Assembly: GCF_021272205.1 (NCBI RefSeq)
Contig: NZ_JAJSDX010000003.1
Coordinates: 434,001 to 498,000, forward strand
Direction of reading: 5' to 3'
Source: Pantoea sp. Mb-10
GTDB lineage: Bacteria > Pseudomonadota > Gammaproteobacteria > Enterobacterales > Enterobacteriaceae
Length of the DNA: 64,000 nucleotides
Shown here: positions 26,742-38,175 of the stretch, one piece after another
Layout of the letters: every line of letters starts with the position of its first letter
How positions within the stretch are numbered: position 1 is the stretch's first letter
Made by a program: the position numbers and the translations under genes
The notes under the pieces: model-generated
The model's input: only the letters and a program-made list of their open reading frames with translations
What the model was told of the DNA's origin: nothing
Databases searched by the model: none

Positions 26742-29700
26742 ATGGCGTTACGCTGCCTATTATCGTTTGCTTGTTTTTTATTTATGCTTTGCTTATCCAT
26801 TTCATCAGCATGGGCAGAAATTAAAACGCTACAGTTGCTTGCCCGTACGGATCTTCCACAGCCTGTCATGCAATTAGCGGGGCCCATTCGATCGGGCTTT
26901 GAAAATAAAGTGATCAACGTGGCCGTTGCCGGACAATCGCAGCCGCCGTTGTATATGGATATTGATAGCCAGCGCTTTGAAGGCGTCAGTGCGGATTACC
27001 TGTCGCTGATGCAAACTCTGCTGGATACCACCGTTAAAATTCATCATTATCCCACGCACAGCGCCGCCCTCGCGTCGGTGATGCGCGGTGAGATGCATAT
27101 GCTGGCCATCTATGTGTCTTCATCCAGCGCCAATACGTCGACCTTGATTGCCAGCGAGCCCTGGCTGTTGGATTACGGCGTCACGGGGCATAAGGCCGAT
27201 CTCCCCTTGGATATGAGCCGCAACTTACCCGAGCGCATTGCCTGGTCTGGGGATGCCATGCAGCGTCAGCCTCTTGAAGGGCTCTTCCCTAAAGCACAGC
27301 TGATACGCTTTCCCAGCGATTATGAAGCCGTCGCCGCCACGGTATTCGGGCAGACCCAGCGCGTCTGGGGGAACGCCGCCACATTAATGCACCTGAACCG
27401 CAATTTATTTGCCAATGCGCTCACGCTTATCACCGATGAGCGGCGCGAGCCCATGAACATAAGCTTTGGCATCAGTCCACACTTCCCCGCGCTGGCTAAT
27501 GCCATCAACCACGCCCTGTCGCTGGTGCCCCTTTCACTGCGCATGCAGATTGCCAATCGCTGGCAGTTGGAAGCACGTCACGTCTTGCAAAATAATCCCC
27601 TGGCGCTAAGCGAAGATGAAGAAGCCTGGCTGAAAGCGCATCCCGTCATTACCACGCAGCTTTCCGACAGTCTCGCGCCGCTGAGCAGCGAAATCGCCCG
27701 TGGAACGTACCGCGGCATGGCCATCGATGTGCTGAATCTGATCGCAGGCCAAACCGGGTTAACTTACAAACCACAGGACAACAGCCCGTCGCAGGCAGTG
27801 CTACCGCGCCTCTCTCCACTGGCGATGTCAGAGACGGAAGATGGCGCCGACACACCTTGGGTAACGCGTCCGTGGCTGGTCTCTCACTGGGTTATCGTTC
27901 GTCAGGCTAATCCGCGCCCTCTGCTGGGCCGCAACCCGTTTCCGTTTGGCTCGGCCCATATTCTGCGCAACGCTAAGATGAAAGCCTGGATGACCGCGCA
28001 TTATCCACATTTGCAGCTGACAGAGAGCGATGAGCCGCTTCACGCCCTGCGCGATCTGGAAGCACGCAGGGTGGATGCGGTGATCCTGCCGAAAATTTTC
28101 GCCGATTATTTTATGCGGAATCATTTTGGCGACAGTTTGAAAGTCGAGAGCACACTCGGTGCCGAACCCGCACGCTTTGTGATGCGCGTTGAGCCGGGTA
28201 ATGCGCCCTTGTTGCGTATTCTCGATAAAGCTTTACTCGCGATTCCGCCCGATACGCTGTTTAAGTTGCAGGCGCAGTGGCGCCAGGCGGAGTCGCCTTC
28301 GCTGCGGGCGACATGGCAAAATTACAAACGCGCTATTCTGCTGATCATCGTGGTCGCAACCGGTTTGATCGCCCTGATTCTGTTGTGGAATCGCCACTTG
28401 CGCAGAGTCATACAGCAGCGCATTCAGGCTGAAAATGCGCTCAAGAATCAATTCAACTTTACCCAAACGCTGTTTAATGACTCGCCAGTGGCCATGTATA
28501 TCCGCGATAAGCAAACGCGCCTGGTTGACTGCAATAATACGTATTTGCGCTTTCTTAACGTGCAGCGGGAAGAGGTGATTGGCAAGCGCCTGACGGATGT
28601 TATCCCTGACGATGCCAACATTCACAGCATGGAAGAGAGCTATCTGCTTACGCTTAAAAGCGGCGAGGCGGTGATCCGCGATCTCACCATTGAGCTGCAT
28701 CAGGAGTCCTTTCAGGTTTATCACTGGACGCTGCCGTTCCGCGATCGCCTGGGTGAAGTGGCTGGCGTCATTGGCGGTTGGGTGGATGTCACTGAGCGCA
28801 ACGCGTTGCTGCAAGAGTTGCAAATGGCCAAAGACGCGGCAGACAAAGCCAACCGCTCCAAGAGTGATTTTCTCGCCAGCATGAGCCATGAAATCCGCAC
28901 GCCGCTGCACGCCATCATTGGCCTGCTTGAACTGGAAACGTGCTCACAGCCAGCGGAGTCGCTCTCGGAAAATATTCGCGTGGCCTACAGCTCTGCTCAG
29001 GCGCTGCTGTCGCTGATAGGCGATGTGCTCGATATGTCGAAGATTGAATCCGGTCTTTATCAGCCGACGTTTGAGACGGTGTATTTGCCTGATGTCATCG
29101 AACAGGCGGTGGCGCTGTTTCGCAATCAGGCGGAAAGCAAAGGCATCGCGCTGCGGGTGGAAATGGATATCGCCGCTTACTGGGTTAAAACCGATCCCCT
29201 GATGATCAATCAGATCCTGTCTAACCTGTTGAGTAACGCCATTAAGTTTACCGAACACGGTGCGGTCACGGTGGTCTTGATGCAGGGTATTGCCCAGGTT
29301 GAAGAGAGCTGCGAATTTGTCATTGAGGTCAGCGACAGCGGCTGCGGTCTGACGGAAGAGCAGCAGCAAGCGATATTCGAACCGTTCGTTCAGGTGGGCG
29401 AGCGCGAGCAGCAGCAAACCGGCACCGGACTGGGACTGAGCATTTGTTGCAATCTGGCGCACCTGTTGGACGGCGAACTGATTGTGGAAAGCGAACTTAA
29501 CGAAGGTTCTGTGTTCTCGTTTTATTTCCGTGCCCGGCAAGGCGAGCCACAGGATCAAACGCGCCCTCACCTGTCTAAGCCACTCAATAGCGATAAGCTC
29601 ACGGTGCTGGTTATTGACGATCACGCGCCTAATCGGCTACTGCTGGGCAAGCAGTTAGAACTGGCAGGGCACCAGGTTGTGGTCAGTGAAAGTGCCGCAG

Positions 29701-30374
29701 AAGCGCTTGCACTGTGGCAGCAAGCGCCGTTGCGGTTTGATTTGATTATCACCGACTGCAATATGCCGGGGATGAATGGTTTCCAGTTTGCGGCCGCGCT
29801 GCGCCACTATGAACTGCAGCACAATCTCCGCCCTATTACCCTGTTTGGCCTTACCGCCTCTGCAGAGCCCCACATGATGCGGCGTTGCCTGAAGGCAGGC
29901 ATGGATGATTGCATGTTTAAACCGCTGAACATGGGCAGGCTGGTCGAAAAAATTGCGCAAGCCGTGCCGGATCGGCATCCTCAACCGGCGTCCGATAGCA
30001 CAGCGTCTGAACCGCTCGCAGAGGATCACTCTGCCGTGTTTTCCCCCGTGCTGCGGCAGTTGGCTGAAAAGGATCCGTCAGGCTGCGTCACCCTCATTAA
30101 TAGCATTCAAGAGAGTCATGAAGCGCTGCTCCTCGCATTACAGCAGACAGAAGACGCGAAAACGCTGGCAGAACTCGGACACAAATTGAAAGGCGGAGCC
30201 GCTATCATCAATGCCCCTGAATTAATGTTGCTCGGCCGTCAGCTGGAGCGCCATCGCGAAAACGCTCACGATGTTTCCGCGCTGCTTGAGGCGATTAAAC
30301 AGGAAGTCGAGCGCGTAAATACACAGCTGATGGCCTTTATAGAAGAACACGTAAAAATTAATCGCACCTCATAA
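26742..30374 (+). CDS. BvgS/EvgS-type hybrid sensor histidine kinase
   Basis: A 1210-residue unorthodox sensor kinase, close in size to EvgS and BvgS. Order: signal peptide (SSAWA-E, about 28), two periplasmic Venus-flytrap (SBP_bac_3-like) domains (about 50-285 and 290-520), one membrane helix (about 535-555), a PAS domain (about 575-690), HisKA with His716 in MSHEIRTP, HATPase (N box NLLSNAIKF, GTGLGLSI), a receiver with Asp1005 in TDCNMPG, and a C-terminal Hpt with His1147 in LGHKLKGG. Signals sensed in the periplasm would pass His716, Asp1005, His1147 and then a response regulator Asp. All four phosphorelay steps are encoded here if a flanking regulator is the partner. The ligand is unknown. 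Confidence 0.93.
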   Translation: MALRCLLSFACFLFMLCLSISSAWAEIKTLQLLARTDLPQPVMQLAGPIRSGFENKVINVAVAGQSQPPLYMDIDSQRFEGVSADYLSLMQTLLDTTVKIHHYPTHSAALASVMRGEMHMLAIYVSSSSANTSTLIASEPWLLDYGVTGHKADLPLDMSRNLPERIAWSGDAMQRQPLEGLFPKAQLIRFPSDYEAVAATVFGQTQRVWGNAATLMHLNRNLFANALTLITDERREPMNISFGISPHFPALANAINHALSLVPLSLRMQIANRWQLEARHVLQNNPLALSEDEEAWLKAHPVITTQLSDSLAPLSSEIARGTYRGMAIDVLNLIAGQTGLTYKPQDNSPSQAVLPRLSPLAMSETEDGADTPWVTRPWLVSHWVIVRQANPRPLLGRNPFPFGSAHILRNAKMKAWMTAHYPHLQLTESDEPLHALRDLEARRVDAVILPKIFADYFMRNHFGDSLKVESTLGAEPARFVMRVEPGNAPLLRILDKALLAIPPDTLFKLQAQWRQAESPSLRATWQNYKRAILLIIVVATGLIALILLWNRHLRRVIQQRIQAENALKNQFNFTQTLFNDSPVAMYIRDKQTRLVDCNNTYLRFLNVQREEVIGKRLTDVIPDDANIHSMEESYLLTLKSGEAVIRDLTIELHQESFQVYHWTLPFRDRLGEVAGVIGGWVDVTERNALLQELQMAKDAADKANRSKSDFLASMSHEIRTPLHAIIGLLELETCSQPAESLSENIRVAYSSAQALLSLIGDVLDMSKIESGLYQPTFETVYLPDVIEQAVALFRNQAESKGIALRVEMDIAAYWVKTDPLMINQILSNLLSNAIKFTEHGAVTVVLMQGIAQVEESCEFVIEVSDSGCGLTEEQQQAIFEPFVQVGEREQQQTGTGLGLSICCNLAHLLDGELIVESELNEGSVFSFYFRARQGEPQDQTRPHLSKPLNSDKLTVLVIDDHAPNRLLLGKQLELAGHQVVVSESAAEALALWQQAPLRFDLIITDCNMPGMNGFQFAAALRHYELQHNLRPITLFGLTASAEPHMMRRCLKAGMDDCMFKPLNMGRLVEKIAQAVPDRHPQPASDSTASEPLAEDHSAVFSPVLRQLAEKDPSGCVTLINSIQESHEALLLALQQTEDAKTLAELGHKLKGGAAIINAPELMLLGRQLERHRENAHDVSALLEAIKQEVERVNTQLMAFIEEHVKINRTS

Positions 30375-30416
30375 AAACAAAATTCTAACGAGACATTTCT
30401 CGGTTAACCTTTGCCA

Positions 30417-30441
30417 CATTGCGGTGATAATCTCCGCAATG
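30417..30441 (+). promoter_or_regulatory. Inverted repeat between kinase and second regulator
   Basis: CATTGCGG / CCGCAATG, 8 bp arms around a 9-base spacer, lies about 30 nt before the ATG of the second regulator. It could be a protein-binding dyad or an RNA hairpin that sets the regulator level. No T run follows, so it is not a standard terminator. Confidence 0.45.
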
Positions 30442-30470
30442 GTTAGCATTTTGTTGGTATAAGGGAAGCC

Positions 30471-31109
30471 ATGTTTAACGCAAGAATTCTTATCGTTGAT
30501 GAACATCGCCTGGTTGCCGCAGGCGTACAGGCTTTACTGTTAATGAACGGATTCAATAGTGTCAATATCGTTAACAATATTAATGACGCCATTGATGAAG
30601 TTATTCACAACCCAGTGGACATCATTATTATCGATCCCGATTTTGAAGAAAAAAACTGCATAGCCTTTTTACGTGACATTGTAAAAACCAAGGCGTGGAT
30701 GAAAATGATTGTGCTCAGTCGCATCGAATCTAAAAGTGCTGCAATACAACAATTTAGCCATTGCGCTAACGGTTTTGTCTCGAAGAAAGACCCGATTCAG
30801 GCCCTGATTTCAGCTATCGGCTGCGTGTATAATAACGTAAACTATCTGCCCGAGGAGATCATTGACAGCCGCCAGAAATTTGCAAATGAGCAAAATATGC
30901 TGTCACGTCTAACGCCGCGAGAGAGTCTTATTCTTCGCCAACTTGCGCAAGGAAAATCCAATAAGATGATCGCCAGCGAGCTTGGCTTAAATAATAAAAC
31001 CGTAAGTACGCATAAAGCGAAAATATTTAACAAGCTTGGCCTGGATAATCTGGTGGAGGTGATAGAGTTGGCGCGGCGTAACGGTGCTTGTACCTCACGT
31101 TATCCATAA
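30471..31109 (+). CDS. LuxR-type response regulator (BvgA/EvgA-like)
   Basis: A 212-residue regulator 96 bp downstream of the hybrid kinase and on the same strand. Receiver domain (about 5-120): acidic residues Asp10-Glu11, phosphoacceptor Asp55 in IIIIDPD, a Ser in VLSRIE, and a Lys in FVSKKD. A LuxR/GerE helix-turn-helix follows (about 145-205, RLTPRESLILRQLAQGKS). It resembles EvgA/BvgA in layout and in following its kinase. A strong AAGGGAAG stands before the ATG. Its codon use is more AT-rich than its neighbours (for example the N-terminal 120 codons), which hints at a different history from the flanking genes. Confidence 0.87.
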   Translation: MFNARILIVDEHRLVAAGVQALLLMNGFNSVNIVNNINDAIDEVIHNPVDIIIIDPDFEEKNCIAFLRDIVKTKAWMKMIVLSRIESKSAAIQQFSHCANGFVSKKDPIQALISAIGCVYNNVNYLPEEIIDSRQKFANEQNMLSRLTPRESLILRQLAQGKSNKMIASELGLNNKTVSTHKAKIFNKLGLDNLVEVIELARRNGACTSRYP

Positions 31110-31358
31110 TAGCGTAAGGCTCTCGCCGACGATTATTTCCACCCGCCTGGTGTTACAGGTAATAAACGGTTTATTTAATTTATAATTATAATAATGATAG
31201 AGCTAATTCATTAGCCCGCACAGAGAAACGATTGCAGGGTGCGTAAGCCTCTTCCCGTGCCTGCCGAAAGTGATGTCTCACTTTCGTCTACTGCTTACCG
31301 CCCTGCTTTTTTTTGACGTTTCTCACAGGCTGACCGCCTTAAATTCCCTTCCTGATAA

Positions 31359-33410
<2,052 letters not shown>

Positions 33411-33411
33411 C

Positions 33412-34530
33412 TCAGCGCAGCTTCACGGCGCGCAGCACCACGAAGCGGGCGTTGGACGCCACCAGCTCACAGTTGCCAAAGAGTTTTTTCATTTTAACGT
33501 GATAGCCGAGGTGGCGGTTGCCGACGATGCGCAGCTCGCCACCGTACTGGAGGCAGCGTTTGGCATCGCGCAGCATCTGCCAGGCAAGATGGTCGGTCAC
33601 GGCATGCTGCTGGTGGAACGGTGGGTTACACAGTACCGCGTGCAGACGGTCAGAGGGGAAGCCGCTTAGCACGTTATTCACCCTGAACTGGCAGCGCGCC
33701 AGATCCTGCGGTCGGTTGACGTCAACATTGCGCTGGCTTGAAGCCACCGCCATGTAGGATTCATCATAAAACAGCACGTCAGCCTGCGGGTTTTGCGCCA
33801 GCGCCATCAAACCGATTACGCCATTGCCACAGCCGAGATCGAGGATTTCGCCCTCAATGTCAGACGGCAAATGCTGCATAAAAAAGCGCGCGCCGATATC
33901 CAGCGAGCCGCGGGAGAAGACGTTGGCGTGGTTGTGAATCTGATACGCCCCCTCATCCAGCGGCCAAACCGTGGTGTCCGGTACATCAGCCAGCGCGGGC
34001 GCGCTGTAGCGGCTATAGATCAATCTGGCTTTTTTCCACGCCAGCGAGGTTTTACTCTCGCCCAGAATGCGTTCAAACAGCTGCTGCGTGGAGGTGTGAA
34101 TGTCCTTGGCTTTTGCCGCGGCGACAATCAGCGTCTCCGGCATCACCACGTGGCGCAGCGCACGCAGCTGGTGCTCCAACAGCGCGAGGGTTTTGGGGAT
34201 CTTGATCAACACGGCGGCAGGCGCGGCGGGCAACGGCGCCAGACTATCCAGAAAATGCACCTGCGCGTCATCCAAGCCGTTGAGACGCAGATTCTGTTTA
34301 GCCGCCATTTGGCTGAGCAAAGAGTCGCTCACGTGCCAGACTTCACGCGGATTGAGCGCGCAGGTCAGCGCGCCAAAGCTGTCATTGAACACCAGCACCG
34401 GTCCCGCTGGCAGCGCCTGCTGCAACAGATATTCATCGGCGGCGTCCCACGCCTGAAGCGGGCTCTCTTCGCGCATGGGAGGAAAACGCTCTAGCGTCAG
34501 GGTGCGGTCGGGCAGTTCAAGTTGGCTCAT
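33412..34530 (-). CDS. rlmG: 23S rRNA (guanine(1835)-N(2))-methyltransferase
   Basis: A 372-residue SAM-dependent enzyme that methylates G1835 of 23S rRNA. It has the two-domain RsmC/RlmG layout: an N-terminal pseudo-methyltransferase domain and a C-terminal catalytic domain with the SAM motif [11 protein letters not shown] and the NPPFHQQ target-base motif. The frame is open to 34623, but the ATG at 34530 ([17 protein letters not shown]) matches the E. coli N-terminus. It is divergent from ygjP. Confidence 0.95.
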   Translation of the reverse strand: MSQLELPDRTLTLERFPPMREESPLQAWDAADEYLLQQALPAGPVLVFNDSFGALTCALNPREVWHVSDSLLSQMAAKQNLRLNGLDDAQVHFLDSLAPLPAAPAAVLIKIPKTLALLEHQLRALRHVVMPETLIVAAAKAKDIHTSTQQLFERILGESKTSLAWKKARLIYSRYSAPALADVPDTTVWPLDEGAYQIHNHANVFSRGSLDIGARFFMQHLPSDIEGEILDLGCGNGVIGLMALAQNPQADVLFYDESYMAVASSQRNVDVNRPQDLARCQFRVNNVLSGFPSDRLHAVLCNPPFHQQHAVTDHLAWQMLRDAKRCLQYGGELRIVGNRHLGYHVKMKKLFGNCELVASNARFVVLRAVKLR

Positions 34531-34612
34531 GGAATCTCCGGCGTGGTACACTTTGCGTGATTTTCGCCCTAAAAAGGGGGGCGCAGTATACTTTTTTTCA
34601 CCGGGAATCCCA

Positions 34613-35113
34613 ATGTCATTCATCTATCTGCAGGGTTATCCTGAAAACCTTCTCGCCCAAGTGCAAACGCTCATCGATCAGCAACGTCTGGGGGCTTTTT
34701 TGCAACAGCGCTATCCGGGCAAACATGACATTGTCAGCGACCGCGCACTGTATGATTACACGCAGGCGCTAAAAACCCGCTTCATTCGCAGCGCGCCACC
34801 GCTGAACAAAGTGGTGTGGGATAACAAAATCAAAGTGATGAAGCATGCGCTGGGCCTGCATACCGCAATTTCCCGCGTGCAGGGCGGTAATTTAAAAGCC
34901 AAAGCAGAGATTCGCATCTCCACCTTTTTCCGCGCCGCACCCGAGCCGTTTTTGCGCATGATCGTGGTGCACGAACTGGCACATCTCAAAGAAAAGCAGC
35001 ATGACAAAGCGTTTTACCAGCTCTGCTGCCATATGGAACCGGACTACCACCAGCTGGAGTTTGACGCTCGCCTGTGGATGACCGACCAGGCGATGCGCGG
35101 CAACGCGGCTTAA
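34613..35113 (+). CDS. ygjP: YgjP-type zinc metallopeptidase-like protein
   Basis: A 166-residue protein of the YgjP/WLM-like family with the zinc motif [15 protein letters not shown] (HExxH plus a downstream His) at about residues 119-133. Its cellular role is not established. The ATG at 34613 gives [10 protein letters not shown], as in homologues; an in-frame extension to 34475 reads into the rlmG promoter and is unlikely. The gene keeps its E. coli place next to rlmG. Its stop overlaps the stop of the convergent ClC gene. Confidence 0.9.
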   Translation: MSFIYLQGYPENLLAQVQTLIDQQRLGAFLQQRYPGKHDIVSDRALYDYTQALKTRFIRSAPPLNKVVWDNKIKVMKHALGLHTAISRVQGGNLKAKAEIRISTFFRAAPEPFLRMIVVHELAHLKEKQHDKAFYQLCCHMEPDYHQLEFDARLWMTDQAMRGNAA

Positions 35114-36858
35114 AGGAACTCCTGCGCCTTTTGAATCAGGCTGGTTTTGGTCAGCGCCCCCATAAAGCGCCGCTCCTGCGGGTTGTTTAACACCGGCAGA
35201 CGCTCCAGCGTCACGCGCGCAAAGGCTTCCCACCCTTCCCGCATACTTTGATATTGATAGATGCACGGAAAATCATGGTCCATAACGCTACTGACGGGGG
35301 AATCCAGCGTGATGGCCTGCGCCAGCACCTGACGCGCAATGTCGTGGATGGAGACCACGCCGAGAAACTGTCCTTGGCGGTTGATCACATAGACATAGCG
35401 CTCGCGTTTGAGCGAGCTGACCGCCAGCGCCTGGCCCACTGACGCCTGCGGCTCAAGCGCTGCACCGGGAATAATCAGCTGATCAACGCGCATGTTATCG
35501 AAATCAAATTTGGCTTCAGATCGGTTGAAATGCGTGCTTACTACCGGATACGTGCTCGCCGCCTGTAGGCGATAGACCACCATTGAAGCCAGCACAGCGG
35601 CGATCATCACCGGAAACAGCAGGCTGCTGTTTAGCGTCATTTCCAGCACCATTAGCATCGCCATCAGCGGCGCCTGGCTGACCGCTGCCAGCACGGCGGC
35701 CATGCCTATGGCGGCATACAGCAGCGCATCGCCCAGCGGTAGATGCAGCAGCAAACCGATTTTCGCCAGCACGACACCCAATAGCGCGCCAATCAGCAGT
35801 GATGGCGTGAACAGGCCGCCGACGGCGTTGGATCCCACCGACAACGTGGTGGCGAGGGTTTTCAAGACCAGCAAGACCAGCAGGCCGCCCAGCAGATAGT
35901 GCCCGTCAATGATTTTTACGATCACTTCATAGCCGTTGCCCAAAATGTCGGTGGAGATCAGCGCAAGGCAGCCCACGGCGAATCCCCCCAACCCAAGCCG
36001 CACGGGCAGCGAGGTCACGTGTGCGAACAGCGCTTTGCTGCGCGCAATCAAGGCAATGAGCAGCCAACCTGCCAGCCCGGACGCTAAGCCAATCACGATG
36101 GTCATCACCAGGCTGCTGCTGTCCAGCGCAAACTGCGCATTGGAAAGCGGGTAAAGCGCGTTACGGAAGCCCAACGCCCACATGGTCATGACCGCCACGG
36201 CGGACGCGACAATCAGCGGGATTAGCCGCTGCAGCGCGGAAATGCCGAAGGCAATTTCCGCCACAAAGATCGCCGAGGCGAGCGGCGCGTGATAGACCGA
36301 CGAGAGGCCCGCCGCGGCGGCCATCGCCACAATGTCGCTGTTGCGCATTTGCGGGAACCAGCGCCCCAGCAAACTGCCGCTCAGGGCCGAGAGCTGCACC
36401 ATTGGTCCCTCTTTACCGATGGAGGCGCCGCTGCCGATACTGGCGATGGAGGAGAACGCGCGAAACAGCGACGTTTTAGTTGGCACCGCATCAAGACGTG
36501 CGTTGATCACTTCGAGATAGTCGGTTTTCAGGGTTTCCTGTTGCTCAATCGCTACGGCATAGCGCAAGAACCAGCCCGCCAGCACCCCACCCGCGCCGAC
36601 CAGGATCGGCCAGAATATCCACGGCCAGGCGTGCATCGCGACGGTGATTTCGCTCTCACTGGCAAACAACAGGTGGTTAATCAGTTCGATGAGGCCGCGA
36701 AAAGCCAGCGTCACCAGCGAGGCGATAAGCCCCACGGGGATCGCAATCAGCAGCGTGCTCCAGTTTAATGCCTGTTTACTTCCTTTCACTTGCGCGTCCC
36801 CGCTGTGCTGATGAGCCCCAATGCCTTCATCATATTTGAATGCGGATCGCAGGATCAA
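35110..36858 (-). CDS. ClC-family chloride channel/transporter with CBS domains
   Basis: A 582-residue ClC protein. The membrane part (about 33-440) carries the GKEGP motif at 148-152; Glu150 is the equivalent of the gating/proton glutamate, so proton-coupled chloride exchange is possible. Two CBS domains follow (about 460-580), which usually bind adenine nucleotides and tune the channel. In E. coli ygjQ occupies the interval between ygjP and ygjR, so this gene is an insertion or replacement relative to that order. The start could lie slightly downstream; the first 30 residues are hydrophilic. Confidence 0.88.
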   Translation of the reverse strand: MILRSAFKYDEGIGAHQHSGDAQVKGSKQALNWSTLLIAIPVGLIASLVTLAFRGLIELINHLLFASESEITVAMHAWPWIFWPILVGAGGVLAGWFLRYAVAIEQQETLKTDYLEVINARLDAVPTKTSLFRAFSSIASIGSGASIGKEGPMVQLSALSGSLLGRWFPQMRNSDIVAMAAAAGLSSVYHAPLASAIFVAEIAFGISALQRLIPLIVASAVAVMTMWALGFRNALYPLSNAQFALDSSSLVMTIVIGLASGLAGWLLIALIARSKALFAHVTSLPVRLGLGGFAVGCLALISTDILGNGYEVIVKIIDGHYLLGGLLVLLVLKTLATTLSVGSNAVGGLFTPSLLIGALLGVVLAKIGLLLHLPLGDALLYAAIGMAAVLAAVSQAPLMAMLMVLEMTLNSSLLFPVMIAAVLASMVVYRLQAASTYPVVSTHFNRSEAKFDFDNMRVDQLIIPGAALEPQASVGQALAVSSLKRERYVYVINRQGQFLGVVSIHDIARQVLAQAITLDSPVSSVMDHDFPCIYQYQSMREGWEAFARVTLERLPVLNNPQERRFMGALTKTSLIQKAQEFL

Positions 36859-36926
36859 ATTTCCCCCCGCAGAGCAACCGCCGCGACATGCTACCCTGCC
36901 TCCTTTCTCATGCAGGAGTGAATCGG

Positions 36927-37913
36927 ATGATACGTTTTGCGATCGTCGGGACGAACTGGATTACCCGTCAGTTTATTGATGCCGCGCTTGAATCGGGCAA
37001 GATGACGCTCAGCGCGGTCTACTCGCGCCAGCAAGCGCAGGCGGAGGCATTCGCCGCCGATTACGCCTGCTCACTGACCTTTAGCTCACTGGAGGCGATG
37101 GCGGCCTCTCCGGCAATCGATGCGGTCTATCTCGCCAGCCCTAACGCCCTGCACTGTGAGCAGGCGCTGCTGTTTCTCTCGCACGGTAAACATGTCATCT
37201 GTGAGAAGCCGCTGGCGTCGACGCGGCACGAGGCAGAGGCGATGATCGCCTGCGCACTGCGGCATCGCGTCGTGCTGTTTGAAGCCTTCAAAACCGCCAG
37301 TCTGCCCAATTTTTTGCAGTTACAAACCGCGCTGCCCAGGGTGGGGAAATTACGTAAAGTGCTGCTGAACTATTGCCAGTACTCCTCGCGCTATCCGCGT
37401 TATCTGGCCGGTGAACGCCCCAATACGTTTGAGCCGCGCTGGTCAAACGGCGCCATCATGGATATTGGCTTTTACTGTCTCGCCACCGCCGTGGCGCTGT
37501 GGGGTGCCCCCCGTCGGGTACAGGCGCAGGCCACGCTGCTGGAGAGCGGCGTGGACGCGCACGGCGTGGCGGTCCTGGATTACGGGGATTTTGACGTCAC
37601 GCTCCTGTATTCCAAAGTGAGCAACTCGCAGATCCCCAGTGAAATTCAAGGCGAAGAGGGCTCGCTGATCGTCGACAAACTTGCCGAGATGCAACCGCTG
37701 CGCTTTGTGCCACGCCACGGCGAAAGCCAGGATCTCACCCAGCCGCAGCACGCCAATACCCTGCGCTACGAAGCGGAGACCTTTGCTGCATGGGTGACGG
37801 AGGGCCACGTTGATCATTCCGCGCTGGCACGCATGCGCCTGACTGCCGATCTGCTCACGCAGATCCGCCAGCAAACGGGCGTGGTGTTTCCTGCCGACCG
37901 CCCACAAGTGTAA
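36927..37913 (+). CDS. ygjR: Gfo/Idh/MocA-family oxidoreductase YgjR
   Basis: A 328-residue NAD(P)-dependent oxidoreductase of unknown substrate. The N-terminal Rossmann fold starts IRFAIVGTNWI (degenerate G-x-x-x-x-I variant), with the EKPLA motif of the family near residue 93 supplying the catalytic Lys. The C-terminal half is the Gfo/Idh alpha/beta domain. The ATG at 36927 has AGGAG 8 nt upstream; the frame extends further upstream without a good start. It is divergent from the ClC gene and lies upstream of the Mn riboswitch, as in E. coli. Confidence 0.88.
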   Translation: MIRFAIVGTNWITRQFIDAALESGKMTLSAVYSRQQAQAEAFAADYACSLTFSSLEAMAASPAIDAVYLASPNALHCEQALLFLSHGKHVICEKPLASTRHEAEAMIACALRHRVVLFEAFKTASLPNFLQLQTALPRVGKLRKVLLNYCQYSSRYPRYLAGERPNTFEPRWSNGAIMDIGFYCLATAVALWGAPRRVQAQATLLESGVDAHGVAVLDYGDFDVTLLYSKVSNSQIPSEIQGEEGSLIVDKLAEMQPLRFVPRHGESQDLTQPQHANTLRYEAETFAAWVTEGHVDHSALARMRLTADLLTQIRQQTGVVFPADRPQV

Positions 37914-37975
37914 ATATTTCAAAATATGTCCAAGCGGCGATTGAAAGTGTTCGTCGTTGCTCGTATGTTAAGTGC

Positions 37976-38101
37976 TGCAAAGGGGAGTAACTTGTAAGCT
38001 GATTGATCGTCATTACGGTGCGCAGGCATCCGGTCATCAGGCAACCCGGAATCTATTCTGTGTTGTAAGTGAGACCTTGCCGGAAGGCGAGGTTTGCTTG
38101 C
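37976..38101 (+). ncRNA. yybP-ykoY manganese riboswitch (PRE element, SraF region)
   Basis: The alx leader carries the family hallmarks: GGGGAGTAACTT near 37982 and GTGAGACCTTGCC near 38069, followed by a GGAAGGCGAGGT closing strand. Together they can form the two coaxial helices that bind Mn2+. In E. coli the same element upstream of alx responds to Mn2+ and alkaline pH. The position directly before alx and the terminator-like hairpin after it support the call. Confidence 0.93.
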
Positions 38102-38106
38102 AGCTT

Positions 38107-38147
38107 AAAAAAGCGGCTAACGTCTTCTGACTATGCCGCTTTTTTTA
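38107..38147 (+). terminator. Riboswitch-linked terminator in the alx leader
   Basis: AAAAAAGCGGC pairs with GCCGCTTTTTTT around an 18-base loop, ending about 28 nt before the alx ATG. It is the expression platform candidate for the Mn riboswitch. Confidence 0.8.
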
Positions 38148-38175
38148 TTTCTTTTATTTCGCACAGGATACGACT

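Noticed and set aside
34475-34612. N-terminal extension of ygjP
   Set aside because: The extension is antisense to the rlmG start and lacks similarity to Ygj[11 protein letters not shown] at 34613 is the natural start.
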